42,124 nucleotides of DNA from Chromera velia (taxonomy: Eukaryota; Sar; Chromeraceae): positions 65,045 to 107,168 of the forward strand of contig JAHBMJ010001964.1 of NCBI GenBank assembly GCA_018398765.1, read 5' to 3'. The position numbers and the translations under genes are program-made. The notes beneath the pieces were generated by a model that did not search any database, was not told the DNA's origin, and worked only from the letters and a program-made list of their open reading frames with translations. How positions within the stretch are numbered: the first letter of the stretch is position 1; every line of letters begins with the position of its first letter. Of the stretch, positions 12,816 through 23,810 are shown piece by piece.

Positions 12816-14106
12816 TTCGATCTTTCGCTGTCTCGTACAGTCGACATCGAATGTCTCGACTCGCATTTTGTTCTGCTGTCTAGCGGTTTCTTCCACAAAA
12901 CTTGTGGACACCTTCCTCTGTGCAGCTTGAGGCGAGCTGGACGGTCATCTGGGGAGAGCAGAGAAGTGGAGGCGTCGGAGCTTGAGGGCATCTCGGGGGA
13001 GGGCAACCGTTTCGACATGTGGCTGAGGTGGTTGAGAGGCAGCGTTAGGGAGACGCCCCCGGAGTCTCCCAGAGTCCCATTAAATAATGCAGAGACGGAA
13101 GGTTCAGAGATGAGAGAAGTAGTAGGTTAAAACTGAATCAGTGAATTGTTCCAGGAAGAAAACTCCAAAAAATATCTGTAGAAAATTGAAAATTTGTTGA
13201 TTCAAAATGCATGCATACAAAGTTAAAAGTTTTTAATTTTATGAAGAGTGTATAGGCTGCCTAGCTAACAGTAAACTAAGCTAGAAACTAAGCAGTCTGT
13301 GAAAGTGAGACATATACAGTCATCATCATCATCATACGCCATCGTTGTCTGCCTAGACTAGTGGCCTAGTCTTCGAGGCTTCCAACGTTTGGCAAGCTCG
13401 GCAAAAAGACGACAAGTTCGTCAACAAATGACCCCTAGCGGCTCAAAAGGGGCTTGTCCTAAACTATGAGAAAAGGTCAGCTTTAAACGCTGGTCTGTAG
13501 GTACAGCAAAAACTGTTAAATGTTTTTAGTATAGCGCTATCATTTGTATCTCTACCCGTTTAGGGCAGTCCCTCACACAATTTATGACACAAACCTTGTC
13601 AGTACTGTTGTCACTGACACACTAGCTGTTATGTCTCATCTGTTATATGACATTATGATTATCAAAGCCTTTATCATAATTAACCATAAGATAGATCGAA
13701 TCGCAGCTTCAATCGTTTATGTTACCATACCATGCAAAACTTTTTGAATTTACTAGTACGTATATATGCATTCAGCTCTAATGTTGGCTAAAATACCATT
13801 ACGTTGATATGACTTACATTATACCGGCATAATACCGCCTATAATACCGCCAACTGTACTAGATTATAATTATACGATTCTTTCTAGACATAAATCAATC
13901 TAAATTAATCAATCCATGTACGCATCTTTCAAAGTTAGTCTTATAGGTCTGTGCGCTTTAGATACCGACCGAGGAGTGTGCATTGAAACGAAAGACAGAA
14001 AGCGTAGGCGAAGGCCGACCAGAAACAACACAAAAACAGACTATTGAATTCGAAGCGCGACCACAAACATCAGACAAACTTCTGACAAAGTCTCACTCAT
14101 CCCTTC
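12483..14106. other. Tail-to-tail spacer between B and C; unresolved open frame and AT-rich stretch
   Basis: The left part may hold 3' exons of gene B. A GTCAGT donor at 12467, a segment 12577-12628 ending in GTAAGT, and a good acceptor at 12839-12840 after a (TGTC)n tract could give a cytoplasmic tail. The phase-consistent route gives only a short tail, ending about 12930. A longer open frame (12841-13129, ending EMREVVG) needs a phase I could not supply. From about 13130 to 13980 the sequence is AT-rich with no coding signal; it has a TGCATGCA at 13208-13215 and a short CAT repeat near 13320. Confidence 0.45.
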
Positions 14107-16545
14107 TCAGGCCGATTCACCTCTTCCATCCTTCACAAATTTACAATCTTGTGCATAATGCCCATGCTGCTGGCACACTCGGCAGAACGCTTGCTCTCCT
14201 GACGCTCCTCTATTGGCAAGCAATTGGGAGTGCTGAATACCTGCCTGGTATTTGCTTGAACTCTCCCGACGGAACTTCTCGAAATCGTCGTCTGCACGTG
14301 AAGCCATCGCACCCAGACCCATTCGCTCCCCCATTCCCTTCTGCAGAACGGTGCCGTCCTCTGCAACCCCGGCCTCTGCCTGTGCCCATGCAGTGGGACG
14401 TTCATAATCCTCACTCATCATTCTCATTTCCTTATTTCTGTTGTACCTCCTTTCTTCCTTCTCCCGCTCCCTCTCTCGAGAAAGAGAACGAGACCTCGAA
14501 CGACGGCGGACACGTGAAGGCTCTTCGTCCCTCTCCATGTCTCTGTCTCTAGTTCTCTGTCTTCTCCCACCCCTTTCTTCTTCCTTCTCCCGTCTTTCTC
14601 TCTCTTCCTCTCTCAGTCTCTCTTCCTCCTCCCGCTGTCTCTTTCTCTGTTCTTCTCGTTCGATCCTTGTCTCCAAATCCCGCAAATCCTCAAAGAAATC
14701 TGCCAGACGCTCTAACTGAAGTTCGGACGGGGGCTCATACGGAGGAGAGGACTGGGGGGTCAAAAGGGGGTCAAGCGGTCTGTAGGGCACAAATGCGGTC
14801 TGCAAATTTTTTCCTCGTTTGCTCATCTCACGGAGCATTGTTGCCATCACCCCCACAGGTACTGACTCGGGAGTCTGTTTCTCCCCTACCTGTTCCTGAA
14901 ACCCCCCCGCATTCATACCCACACCACCACCCGCGTTCATGCCCCCCATGGGATCACCCCCCCACATGCCCGGAGCAGGAGGCCCCCCATGGTGCAGAGC
15001 GTGGCCCCCCATCTGCATCGCTGCCATATGAGGAGGCATAGGTGCACCCCCCATCATCATAGGGCCAGGCCACGCCCCCCCCTGTGACATTGCTGCGGCG
15101 TGCTGGTGATACATCTCCGGATGCATCGCTGCGTTGCCGTATGTCATTTGTTGTTGCTGCTGTTGCTGCTGCTGTTGTTGCATTTGTGCAATGAGAGCTT
15201 CGGGGGCGAGAGGTTGGGACAGAGAGGAGAAGGTGTTCGAGGGAGCCTGCATGGTATTCATCGTCGCAGGGGGTGAGGCGGCATGAGACTCTACCCCCTC
15301 CATTGGACCTGCCTCTGTCTCGGCACCTGCCCCTTCGGCTTTTGCAGGCCCGTCAGAGAAAGCAGAGGGAGGGTCAGGCGAAGGGGAGGGGGCCGGTGGG
15401 GCATGGGGAATGGTAGGGAGGGTTTTCTGCTCAACCACGAATTTCATTTCTGCTGATTCGTAACTGTCAATCAGACCCATCCTCTCCCACTCTCTGAGAG
15501 ACTGCGTCACAGCCTGCTTCAAATCGTCAGAGGGAGGCATCATCGAACCCCCCCCCCCCGGGTCCTCCTCGGGTTTCCAGTACACAGACCGGAGGATCCA
15601 CAGGAGAAAGGGACGGAATGACTGACGAAGAGCAGCTGAACTGCCTGAAGACCGAAGCGCTCCGTTGACCATCGCAAGGATGTTCAGACGATGTCTGTCG
15701 TCTGATATTGACGACAGTGTCTTTCTAATTCCTAACGCAATTTCTTTGACTGTACTCTGCTGACACTCCAGCCACATGGTTGCTTTATCGACTGACTCCT
15801 CAGACAAACCACCCCCTCCCATTTGAGGTTGGAGAGAGTCGAGAACATCTGAAAGTTCTTTCTGAACTTCTGGGCTGATCTCCTGTACAGGAGGTTCCTG
15901 ATAAGAGACCAGGAGCGCCTCCAGGTCATACTCTATCTGAATGTCCATCTCACCCCCCCCCTCTGGAGAACTGCCGGGTTGAGCAAAATGTGACTGAGCA
16001 CCAGGAACGGAGGAGGAGGACGAAGAAGGGTCCCCCTGAAAGGAGGAAGACGCCCCCCCCTGCACCCCCACTGATCCCTGCCCCCCCTCCGAATGAGGCA
16101 CCAGGGATGCGCCGTCCGTCCTTGGCGGCATTCCAGGCGGAGGTGGCGGTGCGAATCCTGGGGGCACGGCCTGCTGCTGCTGTTGCTGCTGGGCGTTCTG
16201 TGCCCCCACGGGGCCGAGGAACCGTTCAGCGCAAGCGCCGGGATCTTGCTCCCCCACGGAGAGACAGTAGCGACACCAAAGGAAGTATTCTGCCCCCTCC
16301 CCCCCGAACATAAACTGAAAAAGAGGATTGTGAGCCTCCTTTGATCTGGTGGAACTCTCAAACATAGGTCCGTTCTGCTGACAGAAGCGTGCCACCGTCT
16401 CTATCCTCTGCCTAAGAACTCCATCACTTGGAGGCTGGGCAGGTGGAGCAGGAGGCTGTTGCTGTTGCTGGTGCTGCATTTGCGGGTAGACCCCATGAGC
16501 CATGCCCATGTGCCCCCATCCCATGGGTGGTTGTTGCCCCCACAT
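14107..16545 (-). CDS. Gene C: SURP / CID-like / RS / zinc-knuckle splicing-related protein (CHERP-like)
   Basis: An intronless 812-residue frame from ATG 16543-16545 to the stop at 14107. Residues about 43-95 form a SURP (SWAP) module: IETVARFCQQNGPMFE and NPLFQFMFGGEGAEYF match the family pattern in CHERP and SF3A1. Residues about 220-330 resemble a CID (RNA polymerase II CTD-interacting domain), with KATMWLE and LNILAMVNGAL as the helical core. Between and after these are poly-Q, Pro/Gly/Met-rich and Ser-rich linkers. The C-terminal third has a long Arg/Glu coiled-coil, an RS stretch (RRRSRSRSLSRERE) and a CX2CX4HX4C zinc knuckle (CRVCQQHGHYAQDC) close to the end. SURP plus CID is the arrangement of CHERP, a U2 snRNP-associated factor; the terminal zinc knuckle is not usual there. 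Likely nuclear, in pre-mRNA splicing or 3' processing. Confidence 0.82.
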   Translation of the reverse strand: MWGQQPPMGWGHMGMAHGVYPQMQHQQQQQPPAPPAQPPSDGVLRQRIETVARFCQQNGPMFESSTRSKEAHNPLFQFMFGGEGAEYFLWCRYCLSVGEQDPGACAERFLGPVGAQNAQQQQQQQAVPPGFAPPPPPGMPPRTDGASLVPHSEGGQGSVGVQGGASSSFQGDPSSSSSSVPGAQSHFAQPGSSPEGGGEMDIQIEYDLEALLVSYQEPPVQEISPEVQKELSDVLDSLQPQMGGGGLSEESVDKATMWLECQQSTVKEIALGIRKTLSSISDDRHRLNILAMVNGALRSSGSSAALRQSFRPFLLWILRSVYWKPEEDPGGGGSMMPPSDDLKQAVTQSLREWERMGLIDSYESAEMKFVVEQKTLPTIPHAPPAPSPSPDPPSAFSDGPAKAEGAGAETEAGPMEGVESHAASPPATMNTMQAPSNTFSSLSQPLAPEALIAQMQQQQQQQQQQQMTYGNAAMHPEMYHQHAAAMSQGGAWPGPMMMGGAPMPPHMAAMQMGGHALHHGGPPAPGMWGGDPMGGMNAGGGVGMNAGGFQEQVGEKQTPESVPVGVMATMLREMSKRGKNLQTAFVPYRPLDPLLTPQSSPPYEPPSELQLERLADFFEDLRDLETRIEREEQRKRQREEEERLREEERERREKEEERGGRRQRTRDRDMERDEEPSRVRRRSRSRSLSREREREKEERRYNRNKEMRMMSEDYERPTAWAQAEAGVAEDGTVLQKGMGERMGLGAMASRADDDFEKFRRESSSKYQAGIQHSQLLANRGASGEQAFCRVCQQHGHYAQDCKFVKDGRGESA

Positions 16546-17279
16546 TGTCAGGTGCCCTACAAGGAAGGAGAGGGGCGAAAAGCAAAAATTCGACCAGTCT
16601 CCTGGAGACGGACTGAAGTCACAAGGAGTCTTTCAAAGAAAAAGTATCAGACCGAAGCAGTTTTGCGAACAACAACCTTTCCTTTGATCGAGCACATCTG
16701 CACTGCATGGATCATGGCACAGAAAGCAGTCAGCGGAATAACGCCGGAATTCAAATTTCAAAGTCACTGAGTGCTTCCTGACACAGCGGGAAATTCGAAT
16801 TTTTGTGCACGTATACGTTGGCGATGCACCCCGCGCGGCCCCGGCCCGCGCGAGATCCCCCGGCCGCGCGCGGCCGCCGCGGTGACTAGCTCCGAACAAT
16901 CATTGAATCTCACCTTAATTCAGACGATCGAACTGATCCTCCCTTCAAATTTCATGTCTCTCCTAAGCTCAGAGTTGAGACCTGACAGTTCATTCATTAC
17001 GGTTGCGTACCCAATCAAGAAGCAGAGAGGACGACGCCCTGGCTTCTGGAGATCGCTGTTCACTTTGGAGTCGCTCACAGCGGTCTACGTACGTGTGTAT
17101 CTTCAATGTCCCAACAGACGGCGTCCATCTGTCCGTCCATCTATTCAGGAGAGGTCAAGGGACATCACAGTCATCCCCTTGTAGAAGACCTTATAGCCAT
17201 CTGAACGAGAGAGATACTGGCAGTTTCTCGCTTTGGATCTGGCACAATCTATTGAATAGTAGGCGCCACATTTACAGAT
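16546..17279. promoter_or_regulatory. Divergent promoter region between genes C and D, with GC-rich palindromic island
   Basis: This 734-bp spacer separates start codons 16545 (minus) and 17280 (plus). Near its middle, 16829-16882 is almost pure G+C with overlapping GCGCGC and GGCCGCGCGCGGCC palindromes, while the flanks are of ordinary composition. No TGCATGCA occurs here. CTAAGCTCAG near 16966 and the end of the spacer show no clear TATA box. A shared bidirectional promoter is an inference from geometry and composition. Confidence 0.45.
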
Positions 17280-20200
17280 ATGGGTAGCAGTCAGTCTGTT
17301 CCATCGTCCTGCACCGCGATGGAGGTGGAGGCCTTCTCCGACGCTTTGATGCGGGTATGTAATTCCCCTCCTTTCTTTTCCCGAGCTCTTCTGCATTGTC
17401 CTTTTGACCCATGTCTGTGCATGTCTCTCTTCATGTAGGGACACAAATTCATCCGGGTTTATATATCACGGCTGTTTTCTTAGTTTGCTGACGCAAGAAT
17501 ACTCATTTGGATTGTTGCTGCAGCATCACGGAGGGGAAGAAGCGGAGGTTCTGCACAGACTGCTGGTGAAGGACGTGGAGATGTGGGACGATCCTTCGTA
17601 TCTCTCTTCCGCAGAGGCGTGGGAGCAGCTGCAGGAGGAGGCAGCCATGTGCGTGTTCGAGCGGGCACTTTCGTTCCTCTCCCGCCAGGCGAAGAGGAGA
17701 TCTTCTTCTCTCTGGAGCGCCATCGCATCTGAGTGGCAACGCGTGGCACAGCAAGTGGCTCTAGATCTCTCTCCATCCCACGACAAGCTCATTCCCGTCC
17801 AGGTCCGTCGGTCGGTGTGTTCTGAATAGTATATACCACGTCGGATTGAGTAAGTAAACTGTCAGCTGCATGCTGAAATGTCCACCGGGCTATGGTGGGT
17901 GATTGGGGCCTGGCATGGACAGATTAATGCAATGCACTCGTCCTTCGTGGCTCCGTGCAAGGAAAATAGTCGACGCACGCAAGGACGCATCGATGCGTCC
18001 TTGCGTGCGTCAATACACTTGTCCTTCGTGGCTCTGTGGAAGGAACTTGTTGGCTCGTCCCACATTTGCCTGCATTAAGATATATACAGTTTCGGCTCTC
18101 ATACACGCATGCGCCTCATTCAATGTATGGCTCGCGCCCGTCTATTTGTCTGCCTGTTGTGAAAGCAAAAGAGAAGAGAAGCCAGGGAACAAAAAGTGTG
18201 GATCATTTCTCACCACAGACAACTTTCTTTCCTCACTTTCCGTCTGTCTGTCTGTCTTTCTGTATGTATCTCTGCCTGCAGAGTGTGTTGGGGTCCCTAG
18301 AGAATTTTCCCTTGGCGGCGTCGGAGGGAGAGGAGATTTTAAGAAGCCGTCTGATGGCAACACTGAAGACGAAAATTTCGAACGAGACGTCCAACTTGAA
18401 GGGGATCCAGCCGGTGGGTGCCTGGGTGTGCATGAAGAAAGGAGGCTGGGGAGGGTGGGGAGAGAGAGAGGGAGAGAGAGAGAGAGGGAGAGTGAGGAGG
18501 GAGTGAGGCAGGTGAGCAAAGCCGATTGGTGCAATTGAGGGTCGAATGAATTTCAGGACGTCCGCACCCCTGATTCGTCGGCGTGGCTGCTGATAGAGTT
18601 TCGATCAAGCTGGCCTTCTAGCACCATCCGTTTCCGATCTAGGAGATTTATTTGATATTGATGAGCATTTCTCCCTTCCACAGAGATTCTAGTCACTTCA
18701 CTCATGCAGGCAGGTTTGCACTTATGACGTGGGTCTCGAAATGTAAAACCACAGTTTTCCTTTGCCCGTTTAGCTATTTTTACTATCTTCCATTGCTTGT
18801 GTGTGTGTGTGTGTGTGCGTGTGTCCCTGTGCTCGCAGATCAGGGGATGTGAAGAGTACGCAGAGGTCCTGCAGAGCCTCACTCACTTCGGGATTGGCAG
18901 GGTTAGTGAGTGAGTGAGTGAGTGAGCGAGTGAGTGGACTACTGAAAGCAAAAAGGAGCCTCTTCCTTCCTGCGCTTTTCCCGTTTCGTCCTTCTTTTCC
19001 TTTCGATTCTTTCTTTGCGTCTTTTCTTCTTTCTTCGCCCCTCTTTCCTTCCTTCCTTCCTTTCTTCCATCCCTCGTTCGTTCCTTCTCCCTCTATGCGT
19101 TTATTTGTTCGTGTGTCCCTTCTACATGTGTTTATTTGTTTGTTTGTGTGGCGTCCCCTTGCAGAACCTCCATCCCTTTCACGTCTATCCTGTCGGTTGT
19201 GCTCTCTGCGTGCAATTCCTCCCCCCCCCCTCTTCTTCTGCTTGCAGGCTTTTCTCTCGAGAGACCCCCAGATTCCTTTCGGCATTAAGTTACAGGTCGG
19301 TCGGAGCATCAGTCAGTCAGTCTCCGGTCTTTCGATCGGTCTTAGTTCGTTCTGCGTCTTTGTTTCCTATTTGATTAAATGAAGGAAGAGATTTGTAGGA
19401 AGACGCGGGGTGGTTCTTTCTCCTTTCGTCTACTCGCCTGCCGAGTATCTATCTCCTCTGCTGTCTCGTCTGGCGCTACACGAAAAGTCTGTTTGTGCCG
19501 CTGCATTTTCTGCTTCGCAAAACACATGGACAGCAGTCGACAAGAGAAAGATCGAAAGTCTTGCTTGGGTCACTTTCTGGATTGCATACCCAGTCTGATC
19601 GAATTCTGCGCTTACATCCCCCTGCGTGCACTTATGTCGACCCATGCACCCCTCTGATGCAAACACAAGTCTCTCTGTCCTCTTTATCATTCATTCTTTT
19701 CCTCAGGGCCCTCCTCCACTGAGCGCCTACCTCGACTTCTCCACGAAACCCCAAAATGGTCCCTCGATCTGCCCCCCCCAACTAGTCTTCAAGCACGAGG
19801 GAAAGGGGGGAGGAGGAGGTTCAGGCAGCAATCCCCTGTACCCCCTCGGCAGCTGTCAGAAGAAACCTCAACAAGGAGATGAGGAGGAGAAAGGCGAATT
19901 CTATTGGAGGGTGCTTCTCGGTCTTCTGAGTCTTTTTGAAAAGAGCAGCGGAGACGGAAATGTAGAAGAGGGGGGGCGCGGCTGTACGCGCGCACCTCCC
20001 GCAGGAGGAAGATCCAGCCGCCCCCTCCCTGTAAGACCGTCGGTGCAACTTGAAACCATCTACTCGCACTTTTGTGTGCGCACACACAGAGGATTCCCAC
20101 CGTCCCAGGGGGTGAACGTACTGGACATAGTCCGGAGAGCAGAGGCTTCTGTTCCTTCATCTTCGCGCGTCTCTTCCCCTCCTGCACGTTCTGCTGTGCC

Positions 20201-23144
20201 TTCCCTAGACACGACCTCAAGCTCCAATTGGTTCTCTGCCGTTGCTGCCTGTTTTGGCACTCGGCTCAAACCCCAGGAGACGAGACGGGAAGGCATCGAA
20301 GAATCAGATTTCATCCTGGGAGGAAATCTATCCCACCTTATGGGGCCAGATGGGAGACGTGTGTGCGGGTCTGGGTCTAGGCGGATGGCTCCGTCTCCCC
20401 GTCCCTTTACCTCTCGTCGCAGTGCCCGATTCCACCCAACACACCAGCAAACAGGTGGGAAGACAGTGGGGGAAGGGGCATCCCGGCAAAGAAAAGAAGA
20501 AGAAAAAGACCGAAACCACAGCACAAACGGCACAGGCATTCATACTCATATCAGCATTGCTCGTGTCGGTGGTGCTCCTGTGCGAGAGAGTCAAGCGAGG
20601 CAAGCTGCCGCTTCCTCTTCCTTCTCTGGCCTCTCTCGTGTAGAAAAAGGGGGGTTGTTCTCTCACCTGACGAGGGAAGAGGACCCAGCCCCAAAGCACA
20701 AAAGAGAGAGCGTATCACGAGAGAAGACTGGAGAGAGAACTTCCATAGTCAGGGGAAAGAGTTCAAGTAGGGGGGGACAAAGGAAAGACACAACACGGGG
20801 GAAAAGCAGGGAGAGGGAGCGGACAGGAATTATTCGAGGAAAGAGCGGGGAGAAAACTGTCTCCTCATCCCTTCCCCTTGCCTCGTCCTTTCCACCTCCT
20901 CCTCCGGCTTCTTCGATCATACCGCCCAGTTCCCTCAGACAGACTCTGACCCATACGCCCAGTTCCCTCAGACAGACTCTGACCCATACGCCCACCCCTG
21001 AGTGCCCTCCAAGGAAGGCAGACGATCATGACATCCCCCTTAACACCGAGGCGTCTCGGTCCACAACGAAAAGTCCGGTTCCGAAACTCAATTTTCAGAA
21101 GGAGGGTGGGCGGGCTTTGGAAGATCGGCGTTCTTGTTTGAATGCCTCTGAGCCTCATGCTGACGACCTTTACTCGAAAGACATGTGTGATCTTGCTCCT
21201 GCCCCTTCGGCTCCTTCGAGCTCCATCCAGAACAATTCTCTTGGTGCGCCCGCCGTTTCAGTCGTCATTAGTCAAAGTGCCAGTGAGGCACAAGAGGCAC
21301 AGGGGGAAAAAGATCAAGACAGGGTTGTTGGTGACTCAGTCCCCAGCTCGCACAAAGTAGAGACGGCAGACAACAGCAAGCAGGAACGAACAGAAGATCC
21401 CCCCGAACAATCCACAAACAAGCCTCCTGTGGTCCCTCTTTCCCCCTCACATTCTGGGATCATCATGCCGTCTCTCCACTCCGAAAACTCCTCGGAGAAA
21501 ATTCTGATCACCTCTTCCTCAACCAACGATCTGCTCCCACATGCACCTAGCTGCGCCCACCCCGATCCGACACACAAAATTCCTCCTGCGCCTGGAAATG
21601 AGAGGGAGGAGGAAGGACAGACAGATGATCGCCCGGTGTCGGATCAGGAAAAAATGAGACTGGCAGTCGCCGCTGCCGAAATTGCTACTCCCTTTCCTGC
21701 CATCCTCTCAGCACTCGGTGCCTCAGTAACGTGGAACGAGGAGACATCCCGGTGGCAGGGTGTGCTTCCTGTATCATCCAACAGCAGCAACAACTCGCTT
21801 CCCACATCTCTCCTCGCATCCGCCTCTTCCCTGTCAAATAAAAATCGACAGAAAGGGCCACAAGCCCACAGAGCTAGTGCAACAGCCTCGACCCCCGAGG
21901 AAGTGCCAAAGTCACGGGAGCGTCTAATCGGCTGGTTGCTCTCCCAAGCATTCCCTTCTCCCGACAGACCACAGCGCCACCCTCAGCCTCAATCAGCAAT
22001 GCAGGAGGCAGGAGGGAAGAGCCAGACAGTCAACGTGAACCTTGCCTCTGTAGGCGTAAGGTCTCCCGGGTCCCCCTTTTCCTCCCTCAACTCTCTTCCC
22101 TCTGTCCTTGCGACAAGTGGGAGAGGGAACCGGACGCTCCACTCGTTTTTGCCCGACCAGAAGGGCACAAAAGGGAAGGGAAAGGAGAGAACTGCAGCAA
22201 CAACGACACTCAAGCAAAGCAGGACGAACCACGCTGCTTCGACTGCTGCTGCCACAAATGAGAGAGCAAAGGGGGGGCGCGGGGGGACAACAAAATCAGA
22301 CAAGCAGATGCCTCGATCCGCTTCCTCAGCTACCGAGCGCGCCCTTTCGCCTCTTGGCCAGGCGGAGGTTCCCAGACGTCCCGCGGGGGTGCGGTGGGTG
22401 CGGGGGGAGTGCCAGGGTGCGTCTGGGACTATTTTTTGGGAGAACGTGTGCAAGGTTCAGGGAGCTCGTCGGTCTGAAGCGTTGCCGGGGAACATTCAAG
22501 CTGCCATGGGTGAGTGAGAACATTCAATCCCTGGATCCATCTGCACCCGTCTCTATTTGTATCTGCATCTCTTTGTGTGTCTTTCTGCCTGCCAGGATGA
22601 CTGGTCAAGGGACTTTTTCACAGACCAAACAACTCGCTCTGATTTCTCTTCCTACCTCTTCTCGGTTTCTGGCACTGTACATGTGCGTATGTTTCTGTTT
22701 GTTTCTTTATTTCAAAAAGGCCTATGATGCAAATGCATGTGGAGGTGCATGATGGATGCAGCGACTCTCGGGGTGTCTGGGAGGGATGAGAGTTTCGGCC
22801 TTCCTTTCTTTGTGGAGCCTGTGCAACAGTCAGGAAGCGGGGTGCGCTCACAAGCGTCTGCCGCCTCTTCCTCCTCTGACTCCGTGGGCGGGGGTGATTC
22901 CCTCTGCACCATATTCGTTCTTCTGAAAGACAGAAGGTCGGCTCACCTTTCTATGATCCTATCAAAGGACCCAATAAACATTAAGATGTGCAAACGACGA
23001 AAGAAGGGAGCAAGCAGAGATGGAAAGAGGAGAGAGAGAAAGGTCAAGAAGAGAGGAGAGAATACACACACAATCACACCCGCACACACACATACACACA
23101 CACACACACACGCACACACACACAAACACACCCGCACACACACC

Positions 23145-23179
<35 letters not shown>

Positions 23180-23184
23180 GCACG

Positions 23185-23232
<48 letters not shown>

Positions 23233-23810
23233 CACACACTTGTCGGGGTGACGGGCCCTTCAGTTCTCCGTCGATTGACGCGCTGCCTGTCCGTCCCCAC
23301 TAAGTTTTTGTCTCTGCACGATCCATGCAGTGCCCCTTTCTTTGTTTGTTTATGCCACCCAATTTGGATATCCCCTTGCACTACCAATTTTGTTGTCTTG
23401 TGAAAAAACACACGACCTTGCGTACTCTTCTTTTTTATTTGAGGCAACGTGACTTTATGCCTGTGCTTCTTTTTGTCTGGATGACTGGAATCTGCAGCGA
23501 GTGTATGAAGTTCACTCGCGACGCACCGCGCGTCCTGTCTCAGTGGACTGGTGGTGGTCGGTGTCTGAGATCGTCGCTTAGCAGCGTTTCCCTTCTCAGG
23601 AGTCAGGCCGAGGAAGAGGGAAAAGACACCAGTAAGAGGGAGAGTGAAACGGTCAACGTGAAAGGAGCGACAAGCTGCGGCAGGGCAGGAGTTGAAGATC
23701 GCACTGCCGGGCTCCTTCGGATGCAAACGGGAGGCGGGGTGACTCCCCGGCGAGGTGGCCTAACGGTGGAGCGGGGTTTTCTTCTTTTTGACGACGTTTC
23801 ACGAAAGTGA
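17280..23810 (+). CDS. Gene D: large low-complexity protein with N-myristoylation-like start, unknown function
   Basis: I do not recognise the family. Exons: 17280-17354, 17524-17802, 18282-18413, 18839-18901, 19248-19295, 19446-19592, 19707-22509, 22624-22686, 22762-22936, 23498-23810; all GT-AG with matching phases, 1365 residues. The N-terminus MGSSQS fits the myristoylation pattern MGXXXS, suggesting membrane attachment. Exons 1-6 encode an ordered, helical region ([51 protein letters not shown]). Exon 7 is 2.8 kb and mostly Ser/Pro/Lys/Arg-rich and disordered, with islands such as [13 protein letters not shown] and [14 protein letters not shown] and an 11-residue tandem repeat. The last exons again look folded ([27 protein letters not shown]). 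Exon 8 has an alternative upstream acceptor. A candidate extra exon at 18557 was left out because its donor phase does not fit. Confidence 0.68.
17930..18045. repeat. 40-bp perfect palindrome flanked by 35-bp direct repeats, in gene D intron 2
   Basis: Bases 17972-17991 and 17992-18011 are perfect reverse complements (arm GACGCACGCAAGGACGCATC), centred on ATCGAT with no spacer. On each side lies a near-identical copy of a 35-bp sequence containing GTCCTTCGTGGCTC (17930-17964 and 18011-18045, about 5 differences). The transcript would form a 20-bp stem with almost no loop. It could be a small inverted-repeat element or a structured intron element; no coding content. Confidence 0.85.
20923..20988. 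repeat. Two exact 33-bp tandem copies within gene D exon 7
   Basis: A 33-bp unit starting CGCCCAGTTCCCTCAGACAG occurs twice head to tail (20923-20955 and 20956-20988). It is in frame and encodes an 11-residue repeat ([11 protein letters not shown] twice). Exact identity points to a recent duplication or an assembly slip. Confidence 0.92.
23067..23241. repeat. Long (CA)n microsatellite in gene D intron 9
   Basis: About 175 bp of CA repeats with GC and CCCG interruptions, between exons 22762-22936 and 23498-23810. Unlike most introns here, the sense strand carries CA rather than GT. Confidence 0.92.

Noticed and set aside
15100-15190. CAG/CAA repeat as a possible separate microsatellite locus
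   Set aside because: It is in frame and encodes a poly-Gln tract in gene C, with mixed CAG/CAA codons as expected for a coding repeat.
18557-18650. Candidate exon [15 protein letters not shown] in gene D
   Set aside because: It has a good acceptor and correct entry phase, but no donor whose phase fits the next exon at 18839; exon 3 joins 18839 directly in phase.
22943-23403. Open frames of THTHTH or CVCVCV type
   Set aside because: Translated (CA)n microsatellite inside gene D intron 9, with no flanking coding signal.
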